Assembly: GCA_035560235.1 (NCBI GenBank)
Contig: DATMAG010000045.1
Location: 1 to 64,000 of the forward strand
Source of the DNA: DASRDU01 sp035560235
Lineage (GTDB): Bacteria; Acidobacteriota; Blastocatellia; RBC074
Direction of reading: 5' to 3'
DNA: 64,000 bases
Part shown: positions 26,965 through 35,099 of the stretch, one piece after another
Position numbering within the stretch: position 1 is the first letter of the stretch
How the letters are laid out: each line of letters begins with the position of its first letter
Translations under genes and position numbers: made by a program
Notes under the pieces: model-generated
The model's database searches: none
Told to the model about the DNA's origin: nothing
The model's input: the letters and a program-made list of their open reading frames with translations, nothing else

Positions 26965-26990
26965 TTCATCTGGCAGGCTGAAAGTGACAG

Positions 26991-27032
26991 GCCGCAGGCA
27001 GTTTGTAACCGGACTGCCTGCGGCTTTGTTTT
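26991..27032 (+). terminator. Rho-independent terminator after the VIT/vWA gene
   Basis: A perfect 12-bp G+C-rich stem (26991-27002 with 27013-27024), a 10-base loop, then TTTGTTTT. Confidence 0.85.
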
Positions 27033-27046
27033 GCGCTCCGGGCTTT

Positions 27047-27973
27047 TTAGAAAGCCGGAACGGTGATCGTATAAGTATTGAACAGCGAGATGGTGCTGAG
27101 ATTGCGCCCGCCGTTGAAGATCTGTCCTTTGTTGAGGACGACGCCGAGCAGCGGTCGGCTTGTCGAACTCATCTTCAGCCAGCCGGTGCTGCCGCGCGGG
27201 ACGAAGTTGTTGATTCCGTTCAGCACGCGCAGCGAGGTCAGCGCAACCTGCGTGTAGCAGTTGATATTGAAGGTCAGCGAACGCGACTGTTCGAGATCGT
27301 TGTACATAATGCCAAAGATGCTGACAGTTGACGCTTCGCCCGTCAGCAGATTGCGGGACGGGTAATAGAGCGCGAAGATGGTGCTGTCAGTCGTCTGGCT
27401 GTTGAAAGTTGAAATGGCCACCATTCCCGGCAGCTTGTCGTAGCTGTTGGGTGTGTTGCCGCCGTCAAAAACCATGCTGGCGGTGGCATCAACTCCCTGA
27501 TCCACCGGGCCGGCGACGCGTTTGGTCACGGTCACTGCCGGAATGTCCGCCACGCGGCCATCGGCCTCACGGATGTAGGCTGTTCCGAGCAGCGCATTGT
27601 GCTGGGTCGGCAGCCCGCCTGCGCTGGCGACCGCCACAATGTAACCTCTCACCCCCGGATCGAAGTCACTGGCCAGAAAATAGGCGGTCTGTGACTGCGT
27701 GAGGGTGATGTATGAGTCAGCAACTGAACAACTGCTCCCATCCACCAGAAAGAGATGGACATTGATGGGACGGTTGGGATCAGTGTTGGTAATGTTGATC
27801 TGAGTATCCTCAGATGCAGGGTTGGCGGCACTGCTGGTGTAGCGGTTGTAGAACAACACGCTGCCAGGGCGGATGTCGTTCGGATCCTGTGCCAGTGCAG
27901 TGAGGCTGCACAGGGCAATAGCACAGAGTACAAGTGCGAGAGCGGTGAGTTTGTGTGTCAGTCGTGTAAACAC
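27047..27973 (-). CDS. Exported protein of unknown function
   Basis: 308 residues from GTG 27971-27973, which follows GAGGAGGA at ideal spacing and starts a good signal peptide (FTRLTHKLTALALV to ALAQ). The mature part is beta-rich, with SVLFYNRYTSS, DTQINITNTDP and a Gly/Ser/Thr-rich body. It resembles cell-surface or adhesion-like proteins of Acidobacteriota but matches no family I can name. It has few charged residues and two cysteines outside the signal (SSCSVAD and INCY). Convergent with the VIT/vWA gene. Confidence 0.75.
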   Translation of the reverse strand: MFTRLTHKLTALALVLCAIALCSLTALAQDPNDIRPGSVLFYNRYTSSAANPASEDTQINITNTDPNRPINVHLFLVDGSSCSVADSYITLTQSQTAYFLASDFDPGVRGYIVAVASAGGLPTQHNALLGTAYIREADGRVADIPAVTVTKRVAGPVDQGVDATASMVFDGGNTPNSYDKLPGMVAISTFNSQTTDSTIFALYYPSRNLLTGEASTVSIFGIMYNDLEQSRSLTFNINCYTQVALTSLRVLNGINNFVPRGSTGWLKMSSTSRPLLGVVLNKGQIFNGGRNLSTISLFNTYTITVPAF

Positions 27974-28527
27974 GATGCTCCTCCTCGTTAATCCCGCACG
28001 CCGGGCTTCGCCGGATATCCATCTGCCCTGACGGGGAAGACGCGGGCGAAGGCGACGTGGACTGAAGGTGGTTTGTTCCAATCAACAATGCTGGCGTGAT
28101 GAAGACGCCATCCAGTGAGTTGACTGAGCAATACGTAACAAGGGGTCGGGGAGGCAAGAATTACAGCAGGGGCCGCAACTGCAGCCACGACGTGAAGACT
28201 TGCCTGACATCTGCTCGGAGCTGTCGTGAGGCGGTGATTTCATAAGGCCGGTTCACCGGATTGCCACAATCTGAATTAACTCGTCAGGCAACGACTGCGG
28301 CAAAAGCTCCCTGTTACATTCTGTTATCTTTGGCGCGGCTCATCATAGCACACACACTGTCTTCAGATGCAATCGTTTTGTTCTCCCGAAGCAATTAAAT
28401 TTCCGGCTTCGCCCTGCGCTTCCCCTTCTGCCGTTCAGGCAGTCTTCGATGAGCTTGCCGGACAGATGTTTTCCCATATAATCCGTTTCGTTTTGAAAAC
28501 CGATCTGCTCAACGGTCATCACAAACA
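27974..28527. other. Long divergent intergenic region
   Basis: 554 bases between the unknown exported protein (minus) and the MFS gene (plus). It should hold both promoters. I see no convincing gene; frames of about 60-115 codons here lack ribosome sites and family similarity. GCCGGGCTTCGCCGG near 28002 is a short hairpin. No RNA gene is recognised. Confidence 0.5.
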
Positions 28528-29808
28528 ATGTCTCGTCTTCTTCCGAATCCTCTGATCCGCGCCCGGCGCACTGTCCTGTGGCTGATCTTTGCGCTCGCGG
28601 TCATTACTTACCTTGATCGTCTGTGCATCTCCGCCGCCGCTCCGGCGATCACGCGCGAATTCAGCTTCTCGCCGTCGCAGATGGGCTGGATCTTCAGCGC
28701 CTTTACCTTTGCCTATGCCGCATTCGAGATTCCGAGCGGATGGCTGGGCGACCGGTTCGGGACGCGGCTGGCTTTGACGCGCATTGTGATGTGGTGGTCG
28801 GCATTCACTGTGCTGACGGGCGCGGCGGCTGGCTTCTGGTCACTGCTCGCCCTGCGCTTTCTGTTCGGCGCGGGCGAGGCCGGAGCCTTTCCGAACATTG
28901 CGCGCAGCATCGCGCAGTGGTTCCCGGCTTCAGAACAGGGGCGCGGTCTGAGCGTGTCATTCATCGGGCTGGCCACCGGGTCGGCAGTCACCGCGCCGCT
29001 CGTCTTCACGCTGATCGAATGGCAGGGGTGGCGCTGGACATTCGTTGAGTTCGGCCTGCTCGGCGTAGTCTGGGCGTGGGCCTGGAATCGCTGGTTTCGT
29101 GACCGGCCTGAAGATCATCCTGAAGTGACCGAGGCCGAACTGCAGATGACTCGCGCCGCCGAGGGCAGAGAGAACGAACCAAAGCCCGCCCACCTCGTTC
29201 CCTGGGCAGTGCTGCCGGGCAGCGGCAATCTGGCGCTGATCTGCGCGATGTACTTCGCCTACGGCTATGGTCTCTATTTCTATCTCACCTGGCTGCCGAC
29301 ATACCTCATCAAAGCGCGCGGGTTTTCGGCTGACTACGCCAAATGGTATTCAGCGCTGCCCTGGGTGCTCGCCGCGGCTGCCTTCTGGTTCGGCGGCTGG
29401 CTGACGGACAGGCTGGCGCAGAAAACCGGAAGCCTGAAACTTGCCCGCTGCGGCATCGGGGCCACTGGTTATGCCGCCAGCGCAGCAGTGCTGCTGATGG
29501 TCGCTCTGGCCAGGGATCGCGTGCTGGCAGCGGTGCTGCTGGCCTTCGCGCTCTGCTGTCAGACAATGACAATCAGCGCCGCGTGGGCCGTTTGCCTGGA
29601 TGTCGGGCGGCGCAATGCGGGCGTCGTCACCGGCTTTATGAACACGGCAGGCAATATCGGCGGCACGCTCGCGCCGCTCGTCGTTGGGTACGCAGTCGAG
29701 AAATGGAAATCGTGGACGATTCCCTTTTATGTGATGGCCGGAGTTTTCGTCTTCGGGATGGTGATGTGGCTGCTCGTCAATCCGGAGAAGAAACTGGTCA
29801 GCGAATAG
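28528..29808 (+). CDS. MFS transporter, anion:cation symporter type
   Basis: 426 residues with about 12 membrane helices. The N-terminal VITYLDRLCISAAAPAI and the loop GWLGDRFGTR are typical of the anion:cation symporter family (hexuronate, glucarate, phthalate and similar organic anions), as is RFLFGAGEAGAFPN. The proton-coupled substrate cannot be predicted from motifs alone, though sugar acids are the commonest. A heptamer palindrome starts at its stop codon. Confidence 0.9.
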   Translation: MSRLLPNPLIRARRTVLWLIFALAVITYLDRLCISAAAPAITREFSFSPSQMGWIFSAFTFAYAAFEIPSGWLGDRFGTRLALTRIVMWWSAFTVLTGAAAGFWSLLALRFLFGAGEAGAFPNIARSIAQWFPASEQGRGLSVSFIGLATGSAVTAPLVFTLIEWQGWRWTFVEFGLLGVVWAWAWNRWFRDRPEDHPEVTEAELQMTRAAEGRENEPKPAHLVPWAVLPGSGNLALICAMYFAYGYGLYFYLTWLPTYLIKARGFSADYAKWYSALPWVLAAAAFWFGGWLTDRLAQKTGSLKLARCGIGATGYAASAAVLLMVALARDRVLAAVLLAFALCCQTMTISAAWAVCLDVGRRNAGVVTGFMNTAGNIGGTLAPLVVGYAVEKWKSWTIPFYVMAGVFVFGMVMWLLVNPEKKLVSE

Positions 29809-29821
29809 TGGTCAGTGATCA

Positions 29822-29865
29822 GTAGTCTGTTGTCAGTTGACAACGGGCAACTGACAACGGACTAC
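29822..29865. repeat. Heptamer-phased palindrome (GTTGTC type)
   Basis: Arms 29822-29839 and 29848-29865 match at 17 of 18 positions, with 8 bases between. Preceding bases from 29809 extend the 7-base phase (GTGGTCA, GTGATCA). It lies between the convergent MFS and nuoI genes. Confidence 0.8.
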
Positions 29866-29873
29866 TCACCGCT

Positions 29874-30374
29874 TCACCGGTATTTTTCCGGCGTCTCGCG
29901 TTTGCGGTTTTCGAGCAGATACCATTTGTCCTTGGTCATCTCGCCGGGCGTGTAGCAGGCCCACTCGAAATTGTGCCCGTGCCTGATCGCATCGGTCGGG
30001 CAGGCATCCACGCAGAAGCCGCAGAGAATGCAGCGGCCATAATCAATCTGATAAACCTTCGCGTAGCGGTGATCCTGAGTGGCGCGCTCTTCATAGGGGC
30101 GCGGGTCTTCGGCGCCTTCGATGTAAATGGCGTCTGCCGGGCAGGCCGCCGCGCACAGGAAGCACGACACGCACAGTTCCTTGCCGTTCTCATCCACTGC
30201 CAGATAATGCTCGCCCCTGAACCGCTTGAAGAGCTGCACCGGCTCATCGGGATAACTGACCGTGACCTTGTGTTCCGGAATGTGACTAAGCGTGACTGCC
30301 ATCCCGGCAGCAGTTGAGCGGGCGGCTTCGATGATTTCCTTCGCAGTGTTGACGATTTCTGAAAGTATTGACAT
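29874..30374 (-). CDS. nuoI: NADH-quinone oxidoreductase subunit I
   Basis: 166 residues with two 4Fe-4S ferredoxin motifs, CVSCFLCAAACP and CILCGFCVDACP, in the spacing of complex I subunit I (N6a/N6b clusters), plus the conserved FRGEHYL and EENGKELC-like segments. It should pass electrons within the peripheral arm of complex I. No other nuo gene is in the window, so it is an orphan copy or a detached subunit. Flanked by a palindrome on the 3' side. Confidence 0.9.
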   Translation of the reverse strand: MSILSEIVNTAKEIIEAARSTAAGMAVTLSHIPEHKVTVSYPDEPVQLFKRFRGEHYLAVDENGKELCVSCFLCAAACPADAIYIEGAEDPRPYEERATQDHRYAKVYQIDYGRCILCGFCVDACPTDAIRHGHNFEWACYTPGEMTKDKWYLLENRKRETPEKYR

Positions 30375-30598
30375 ACGCTGACTGAATTTTCAGGTTACAA
30401 ATCTCTTGCTGATGGTTCTGAATCTCTGAGTGCGGAAGCATGAAAAGCTGTCAGTGAAAACGAATCATAGCATCAACCCCGCAGCCCTGGCCAGATCGCT
30501 CGCGAAATCGGCCCACTTGCAGCCGCAGGCATCGCCGTGCGACCATCACGGTTTCAGTCAGTCACACAATTCATCGCTGTCTGTCATCAGGAGAAACC

Positions 30599-31684
30599 AT
30601 GAGTGAAATTACCGAAGCCGTAATTCTCAATGCGCTGCGCGCCGTCAAAGACCCCGATCTGCACAAGGATGTCGTCGCGCTCAATATGATCCGCGATGTC
30701 AAAATCTGCGGCGGCATTATCAGCTTTCGTTTCGTGCTGACCACGCCCGCCTGCCCCGTGCGCGATCAGTTGAAATTTGAGGCGCAGAAAGCTGTGATGG
30801 CCGTTCCCGGTGTCGAAACCGTCGAAGTAAAGATGGAAGCCGAAGTGCCGAAGGCGCGCGGCAACGTGGACAAGGCTGCCGTTGAAGGCATCAGTCACAT
30901 CGTCGCGGTCAGTTCCGGCAAGGGCGGCGTCGGCAAATCAACCGTCGCCGTGAATCTGGCCGTTGCGCTCGCGCAGATGGGCGCGCGGGTCGGGATTCTC
31001 GACACCGATGTTTACGGCCCGAACGTGCCGATTATGCTGGGCGGCAACGATCAGCCGGTCGTGCGCAATGAAAGGCTGATTCCGCCCGTCTACCACGGCG
31101 TCAAAACGATGAGCATCGGGCTGCTCAATCCGGGCGACCGCGCGGTTGTCTGGCGCGGGCCGATGCTGCATTCGGCGGTGCAGCAGTTTCTGCGGCAGGT
31201 CGAATGGGGCGAACTCGATTATCTGATCGTGGACATGCCGCCCGGCACAGGCGACGTGCAACTTAGTATGGCGCAGACCGTGCCGATGGCCGGGGCCGTG
31301 CTGGTCACAACGCCGCAGGAAGTCGCGCTCGGTGACGTGCGCAAGGCCTATAATATGTTCGAGCAGTTGCACGTGCCGGTGCTCGGCGTGGTCGAGAACA
31401 TGAGTTACTTCATCTGCCCGAACTGCACTGAGCGCCATTTCATCTTCGGTCACGGCGGCGGCGAAGCGCTGGCCGCGCGTTATGACGTGCCGTTCCTTGG
31501 CACCATTCCGCTTTCGCTGAGCGTGCGCGAAGGCGGCGACCTGGGCATTCCGATTGTCACTGGCGCGCCCGCGAGCGCGCAGGCTCAGGCCTTCCGCGAA
31601 GTCGCGCAGAACGTCGCCGCGCAGATCAGCATTCAGGCCATCAAATCAAATCGTACGCTGCCGGTGCTGAATCTGAAGAAGTGA
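30599..31684 (+). CDS. mrp: Mrp/ApbC-type Fe-S cluster carrier ATPase
   Basis: 361 residues: an N-terminal DUF59/MIP18 domain (1-90, TTPACPVRDQLK), a deviant Walker A motif GKGGVGKST (from about 107), then PPGTGDVQLS and a C-terminal CPNC that binds a bridging 4Fe-4S cluster. It should deliver clusters to apo-proteins. A GGAGAAACC precedes the ATG. It is followed on the same strand by NifU-C and A-type carrier genes, which supports a shared Fe-S maturation role. Confidence 0.95.
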   Translation: MSEITEAVILNALRAVKDPDLHKDVVALNMIRDVKICGGIISFRFVLTTPACPVRDQLKFEAQKAVMAVPGVETVEVKMEAEVPKARGNVDKAAVEGISHIVAVSSGKGGVGKSTVAVNLAVALAQMGARVGILDTDVYGPNVPIMLGGNDQPVVRNERLIPPVYHGVKTMSIGLLNPGDRAVVWRGPMLHSAVQQFLRQVEWGELDYLIVDMPPGTGDVQLSMAQTVPMAGAVLVTTPQEVALGDVRKAYNMFEQLHVPVLGVVENMSYFICPNCTERHFIFGHGGGEALAARYDVPFLGTIPLSLSVREGGDLGIPIVTGAPASAQAQAFREVAQNVAAQISIQAIKSNRTLPVLNLKK

Positions 31685-31780
31685 GTTGTCCGTTGTCTGT
31701 GGCGCGGGTCAGTTGCTGACCAGCAACGGCGCAGACCTGCCCGATACCCGCAACCAGCTGACCACGGACAATGGACAACT
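31684..31780. repeat. Heptamer-phased palindrome (GTTGTCC type)
   Basis: Arms 31684-31702 and 31762-31780 match at 17 of 19 positions. The 7-base phase continues to about 31816 (CAACTGACAATGGACAACGGTCAA). It overlaps the mrp stop codon and separates mrp from the NifU-like gene. Confidence 0.8.
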
Positions 31781-31878
31781 GACAATGGACAACGGTCAAC
31801 CAGCCACTGACCACTGTTCGGTTGACGCACCGGACTCCTGATGGCTATCATCTGGCTTCGCCAGAGCGGAATGTGACA

Positions 31879-32133
31879 ATGTTCTTCGATGAAAATCAGG
31901 AAGTCACGGCGGAGCAGGTTGAGGCTGTGCTTGACAGAATCAGACCGGCGCTCGCCGCGCACAGCGGAAACATCGAACTGGTGCGCATCGAAGGGCAGAA
32001 CGTTCACGTCCGGTTGAAAGGCAACTGCATCGGCTGTCCGATTTCAGAGATGACTCTGAAATATGGCGTCGAGCGGGCGCTGCGCGAAGAGATCGCGGGC
32101 TTCGGCGACCTGATTGCTGAAGAACCGGGCTGA
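31879..32133 (+). CDS. NifU C-terminal domain scaffold protein
   Basis: 84 residues from ATG 31879. The NifU-C core is complete: GNCIGCPISEMTLKYGVERAL, with the CxxC that assembles a labile 4Fe-4S cluster. It lacks the N-terminal IscU-like domain, like Nfu-type carriers. Start choice: the frame reaches back to a TTG at 31822, but that lies beside repeat sequence and adds residues unlike the family. It lies between mrp and an A-type carrier. Confidence 0.9.
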   Translation: MFFDENQEVTAEQVEAVLDRIRPALAAHSGNIELVRIEGQNVHVRLKGNCIGCPISEMTLKYGVERALREEIAGFGDLIAEEPG

Positions 32134-32249
32134 GATTTTTGCAGCGAGCTTTTATTTCGCACTGATATTATTGAACCCTGGCTCAGGGCGAGCGGTCGCG
32201 CCGAAGGTCAGAAGACGGAAATCAATCTGTAACAAGGAGCAAAATCAAA

Positions 32250-32603
32250 ATGGAAGCAACTCTCTCGACAGTTCAGTTGTCATTGACGGATGCGGCTGCG
32301 GCAGAGGTCAGAAAGTTTATGGAAGCCGAAGGGCTGACGCCGGAACAGGGCGGCCTGCGCGTGCGTGTCGTGCCGGGCGGCTGCTCAGGTTTTCAGTACG
32401 GCATGAATCTGGAGGAAGCGCCTGCCGCCAACGACGAAATCATCGAAGCCGGCGGGCTGCGCCTGTTCGTGGACATGTTCAGCGCGCAGTATCTGAACGG
32501 CGTGACGATTGATTATGTCACGAGCGTCATGGGTTCGGGCTTCACCTTCACCAATCCGAATGCTACCGGCGGCTGCGGCTGCGGCAGTTCATTCTCGGCT
32601 TAA
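32250..32603 (+). CDS. A-type iron-sulfur carrier (IscA/ErpA/HesB)
   Basis: 117 residues with the three conserved cysteines of the family, one in GGCSGFQYG and two in the terminal GGCGCGSSF. It binds and hands over 4Fe-4S clusters. AAGGAG lies 10 bases before ATG 32250. A strong terminator follows at 32631, closing the Fe-S gene group. Confidence 0.95.
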   Translation: MEATLSTVQLSLTDAAAAEVRKFMEAEGLTPEQGGLRVRVVPGGCSGFQYGMNLEEAPAANDEIIEAGGLRLFVDMFSAQYLNGVTIDYVTSVMGSGFTFTNPNATGGCGCGSSFSA

Positions 32604-32630
32604 CCACCCTTTCAGACGCACATCCGAGAA

Positions 32631-32663
32631 CGGCTCTCGCCCAGGCGGGCGGGAGCCGTTTTT
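32631..32663 (+). terminator. Rho-independent terminator after the A-type carrier gene
   Basis: A 12-bp stem, CGGCTCTCGCCC with GGGCGGGAGCCG (one wobble), short loop, followed by five U residues. Confidence 0.9.
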
Positions 32664-32678
32664 CCTTGCCCGGACTTT

Positions 32679-32703
32679 ATCAGTAATAATTCCTGTTACT
32701 GAT
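32679..32703. promoter_or_regulatory. Palindromic operator candidate upstream of the Fur-family gene
   Basis: ATCAGTAA (32679-32686) and TTACTGAT (32696-32703) form a perfect 8-bp inverted repeat around 9 A+T-rich bases. It ends at the edge of a good -35 box. This suggests autoregulation by the encoded Fur/PerR-like protein, though it is not a textbook Fur or Per box. Confidence 0.5.
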
Positions 32704-32706
32704 TGC

Positions 32707-32735
32707 TTGACAGCGCGGGAGAAGGCTGGCAGAAT
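32707..32735 (+). promoter_or_regulatory. Promoter of the Fur-family gene
   Basis: A perfect TTGACA (32707-32712), a 17-base spacer and CAGAAT (32730-32735). Transcription would start near 32742, 14 bases before the TTG/ATG region of the gene. Confidence 0.55.
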
Positions 32736-32755
32736 AGGCGCGGTTCGGCATCTCC

Positions 32756-33187
32756 ATGACTTATCGCAACAGCAGACAACGACAGGCCATTCTCGCAGCC
32801 TTTGAGCGGCACGGCGGCCATCTGACGGCTGACCAGGTGCACGCGCTGGTCAGGGCAGAGTTCCCGCGTCTGAGTCTCGGCACGGTTTACCGCAACCTGC
32901 GGGTGCTGATTGCTCAGGGCGCCGTGCGTGAGCTCAGGGCCGGAACTGCACTGAGTTATTTCGAGCTGGCCGCTGAATCTCATTACCATCTGATCTGTCG
33001 CGTCTGCGGCCACATTGCCGACGTGGAAGTCCCGTTTGATGATCAGCTCACGAGGTTGATTCACCAGTCAGGGAAGGTCAGCGGCTTTCAGGTAGAAGAT
33101 CATCGGCTTGATTTCATCGGCGTCTGCCCGTCCTGTCAGAAACGCGCCAGGCGTTCCGGCAGGCAGAAGGCTCCGGCATCGCACTAA
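32756..33187 (+). CDS. Fur/PerR-family transcriptional regulator
   Basis: 143 residues. A winged helix (LTADQVHALVRAEFPRLSLGTVYRNL) is followed by the metal-sensing dimer domain with HYHLICRVCGH and CPSC, i.e. two CxxC pairs for structural zinc. PerR-type members sense peroxide through a ferrous site. The rubrerythrin and peroxidase genes downstream suggest that role here. An operator-like palindrome is at 32679-32703. Confidence 0.9.
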   Translation: MTYRNSRQRQAILAAFERHGGHLTADQVHALVRAEFPRLSLGTVYRNLRVLIAQGAVRELRAGTALSYFELAAESHYHLICRVCGHIADVEVPFDDQLTRLIHQSGKVSGFQVEDHRLDFIGVCPSCQKRARRSGRQKAPASH

Positions 33188-33276
33188 AAACAGCCGGCAC
33201 CTGGTCTGCACATCCGGCCTGCGTCCGGCTCTCTCCAGTCCAACTCAGACAAGTCCACATTCAAGGAGGAATCAAC

Positions 33277-33696
33277 ATGCCTGCACTAGCTGGAACCAGA
33301 ACCCATGAGAATCTGAAACACGCCTTTGCCGGTGAATCACAGGCCAACCGGCGCTATCTGTACTTCGCCCGTCAGGCTGATGTCGAAGGCTATCCCGACA
33401 TCGCCGGACTCTTCCGCGACACCGCCGAAGGTGAAACCGGACACGCGCACGGCCACCTTGATTTCCTCAGGGAAGTCGGCGACCCCGCGACCGGCGAACC
33501 CATCGGCAACACGAGCAAAAACCTGAAAGCGGCGGTGGCCGGTGAAACCTACGAGTACACCGAAATGTATCCGGGCTTTGCGCGCACGGCCCGCGAGGAA
33601 GGCTTTGAAGAGATTGCTGAATGGTTCGAGACGCTGGCGCGCGCCGAAAAATCGCACGCCGGACGCTTTCAGAAAGGGCTTGATACGCTCGGCTGA
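33277..33696 (+). CDS. Rubrerythrin (ferritin-like, without rubredoxin domain)
   Basis: 139 residues. The di-iron ligands are in FAGESQANRRY, AEGETGHAHGH, AGETYEYTEMYPG and ARAEKSHAGRF, giving the two ExnExxH helix pairs. The C-terminal rubredoxin domain of classical rubrerythrin is missing, so an external electron donor is needed. Function: reduction of hydrogen peroxide. AAGGAGG precedes the ATG. It follows the Fur-family gene by 89 bases and is probably one of its targets. Confidence 0.93.
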   Translation: MPALAGTRTHENLKHAFAGESQANRRYLYFARQADVEGYPDIAGLFRDTAEGETGHAHGHLDFLREVGDPATGEPIGNTSKNLKAAVAGETYEYTEMYPGFARTAREEGFEEIAEWFETLARAEKSHAGRFQKGLDTLG

Positions 33697-33720
33697 AGCC
33701 GCGTTTGAGATCACAACAAA

Positions 33721-33766
33721 ACAGCGACTTCAGCCGTGCTGGCACACTGGAAACTGAAGTCGCTGT
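33721..33766. terminator. Stem-loop after the rubrerythrin gene
   Basis: A perfect 13-bp stem (33721-33733 with 33754-33766) around a 20-base loop. There is no U-run downstream, but AAACAAAAC precedes it, so it would terminate better on the minus strand. Confidence 0.5.
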
Positions 33767-33853
33767 CTGCTGCCGCTCCGCTTCGGGAACGGCTGCCTGT
33801 CCATTACCTGAACAGGCGGGATTGCCGCCAATCCTGCCACAGAAAGGGCCGCT

Positions 33854-35080
33854 ATGAAAACCAGAACCACTGGCAGCGTGGGCTGGCAACGCCTTTTTTC
33901 AGCGGTGAGACTGGCGTTACTGTCTGCCTGTGCTGCGCTCACTTTCGCTTCCCTGCTCGATCCCGCTTCATCAACTCAGGCGACACCTGCGGTCGCACAG
34001 CAATTCAAATTTGCTGTTCCGCTCGGCCTGCCCGCCGATATCTGGGAATCAATGATTCCGAAAGACAATCCGATGACGGCTGAAAAGGTGGCGCTCGGTG
34101 AAAAGCTCTTTTTCGACAAACGCCTGTCGGTTGATCGCTCGGTGAGTTGTGCGACCTGCCACGACCCGGCGACGGCGATGGCCGACAGCAATATGGTCGG
34201 CATCGGCATCAGTCTGAAAAAAGGCGCGCGCAACACGCCGACCGTCCTCAATGCGATGTTCAATGAAACGCAGTTCTGGGACGGGCGCGCCGCCACGCTC
34301 GAAGATCAGGCGAAGATGCCGATCATCAACCCCATCGAAATGGGGATGAAGGATCACACCGCTGTCGTCACGCGGATTCGTGAGATTGCCGAATACAAGC
34401 CGCTCTTTGCCGCTGCTTTCGGCAGCGAAGCCATCACGATTGACACCATCGCCAAAGCCATCGCGGCTTTCGAGCGCACGCAGGTTTCGGGCAATTCGCC
34501 GTTTGATCGTTTTATGGCAGGCGATCAGAACGCGATGTCCGAAGCGGCGAAACGCGGCTGGGAGTTATTCAATGGTCAGGCGCGCTGCATCTCGTGTCAC
34601 GCCTTCAATTCATCGCAGCCGTTTTTCACCGACAACAAATTCCACAACATCGGCGTCGCGGCAAAGGATCAGAACTTTCCGCAACTTGCCCGCCGGGCGC
34701 AGCAACTGCTCGCGCAGGGAAAAAACAGCGAGCGTGTGATTGATGAACTCGCGCTCTCGCCAGGCTTTTCTGAACTCGGTCGCTACCTGATTACGAAACA
34801 GCCGAAAGACATCGGCGCCTTCAAAACATCGGGCCTGCGCGACATTGAACTGACCGCGCCGTACTTTCACAACGGTTCTGAAAAGACGCTGCTCGATGTC
34901 GTCAAGTTTTATAACAAGGGCGGCGAACCGAATCCGAATCTCGACGGCGGCATGCGTCCGCTCAAGCTCACTGATCCGCAGATGGATGATCTGGTCGAGT
35001 TTCTGAAGGCGCTGACGAGCGACGATGTGCGCCGCCGCGCGCAGTCAGTGAAACCGCAAACCCGCGATCCGCTGCCATAA
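33854..35080 (+). CDS. Di-haem cytochrome c peroxidase (CcpA/MauG family)
   Basis: 408 residues with an N-terminal signal/anchor (about 15-35), a first haem site CATCH (99-103), a second CISCH (245-249), and family blocks RNTPTVLNAMF, FWDGRA, NPIEMGM and TAPYFHNGSEKTLLDVV. It should reduce periplasmic hydrogen peroxide using electrons from a c-type cytochrome, possibly the one encoded two genes downstream. It begins a close same-strand group with a phosphoesterase and a cytochrome. Confidence 0.93.
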   Translation: MKTRTTGSVGWQRLFSAVRLALLSACAALTFASLLDPASSTQATPAVAQQFKFAVPLGLPADIWESMIPKDNPMTAEKVALGEKLFFDKRLSVDRSVSCATCHDPATAMADSNMVGIGISLKKGARNTPTVLNAMFNETQFWDGRAATLEDQAKMPIINPIEMGMKDHTAVVTRIREIAEYKPLFAAAFGSEAITIDTIAKAIAAFERTQVSGNSPFDRFMAGDQNAMSEAAKRGWELFNGQARCISCHAFNSSQPFFTDNKFHNIGVAAKDQNFPQLARRAQQLLAQGKNSERVIDELALSPGFSELGRYLITKQPKDIGAFKTSGLRDIELTAPYFHNGSEKTLLDVVKFYNKGGEPNPNLDGGMRPLKLTDPQMDDLVEFLKALTSDDVRRRAQSVKPQTRDPLP

Positions 35081-35099
35081 CAGGAAGGAGGCCACCACA

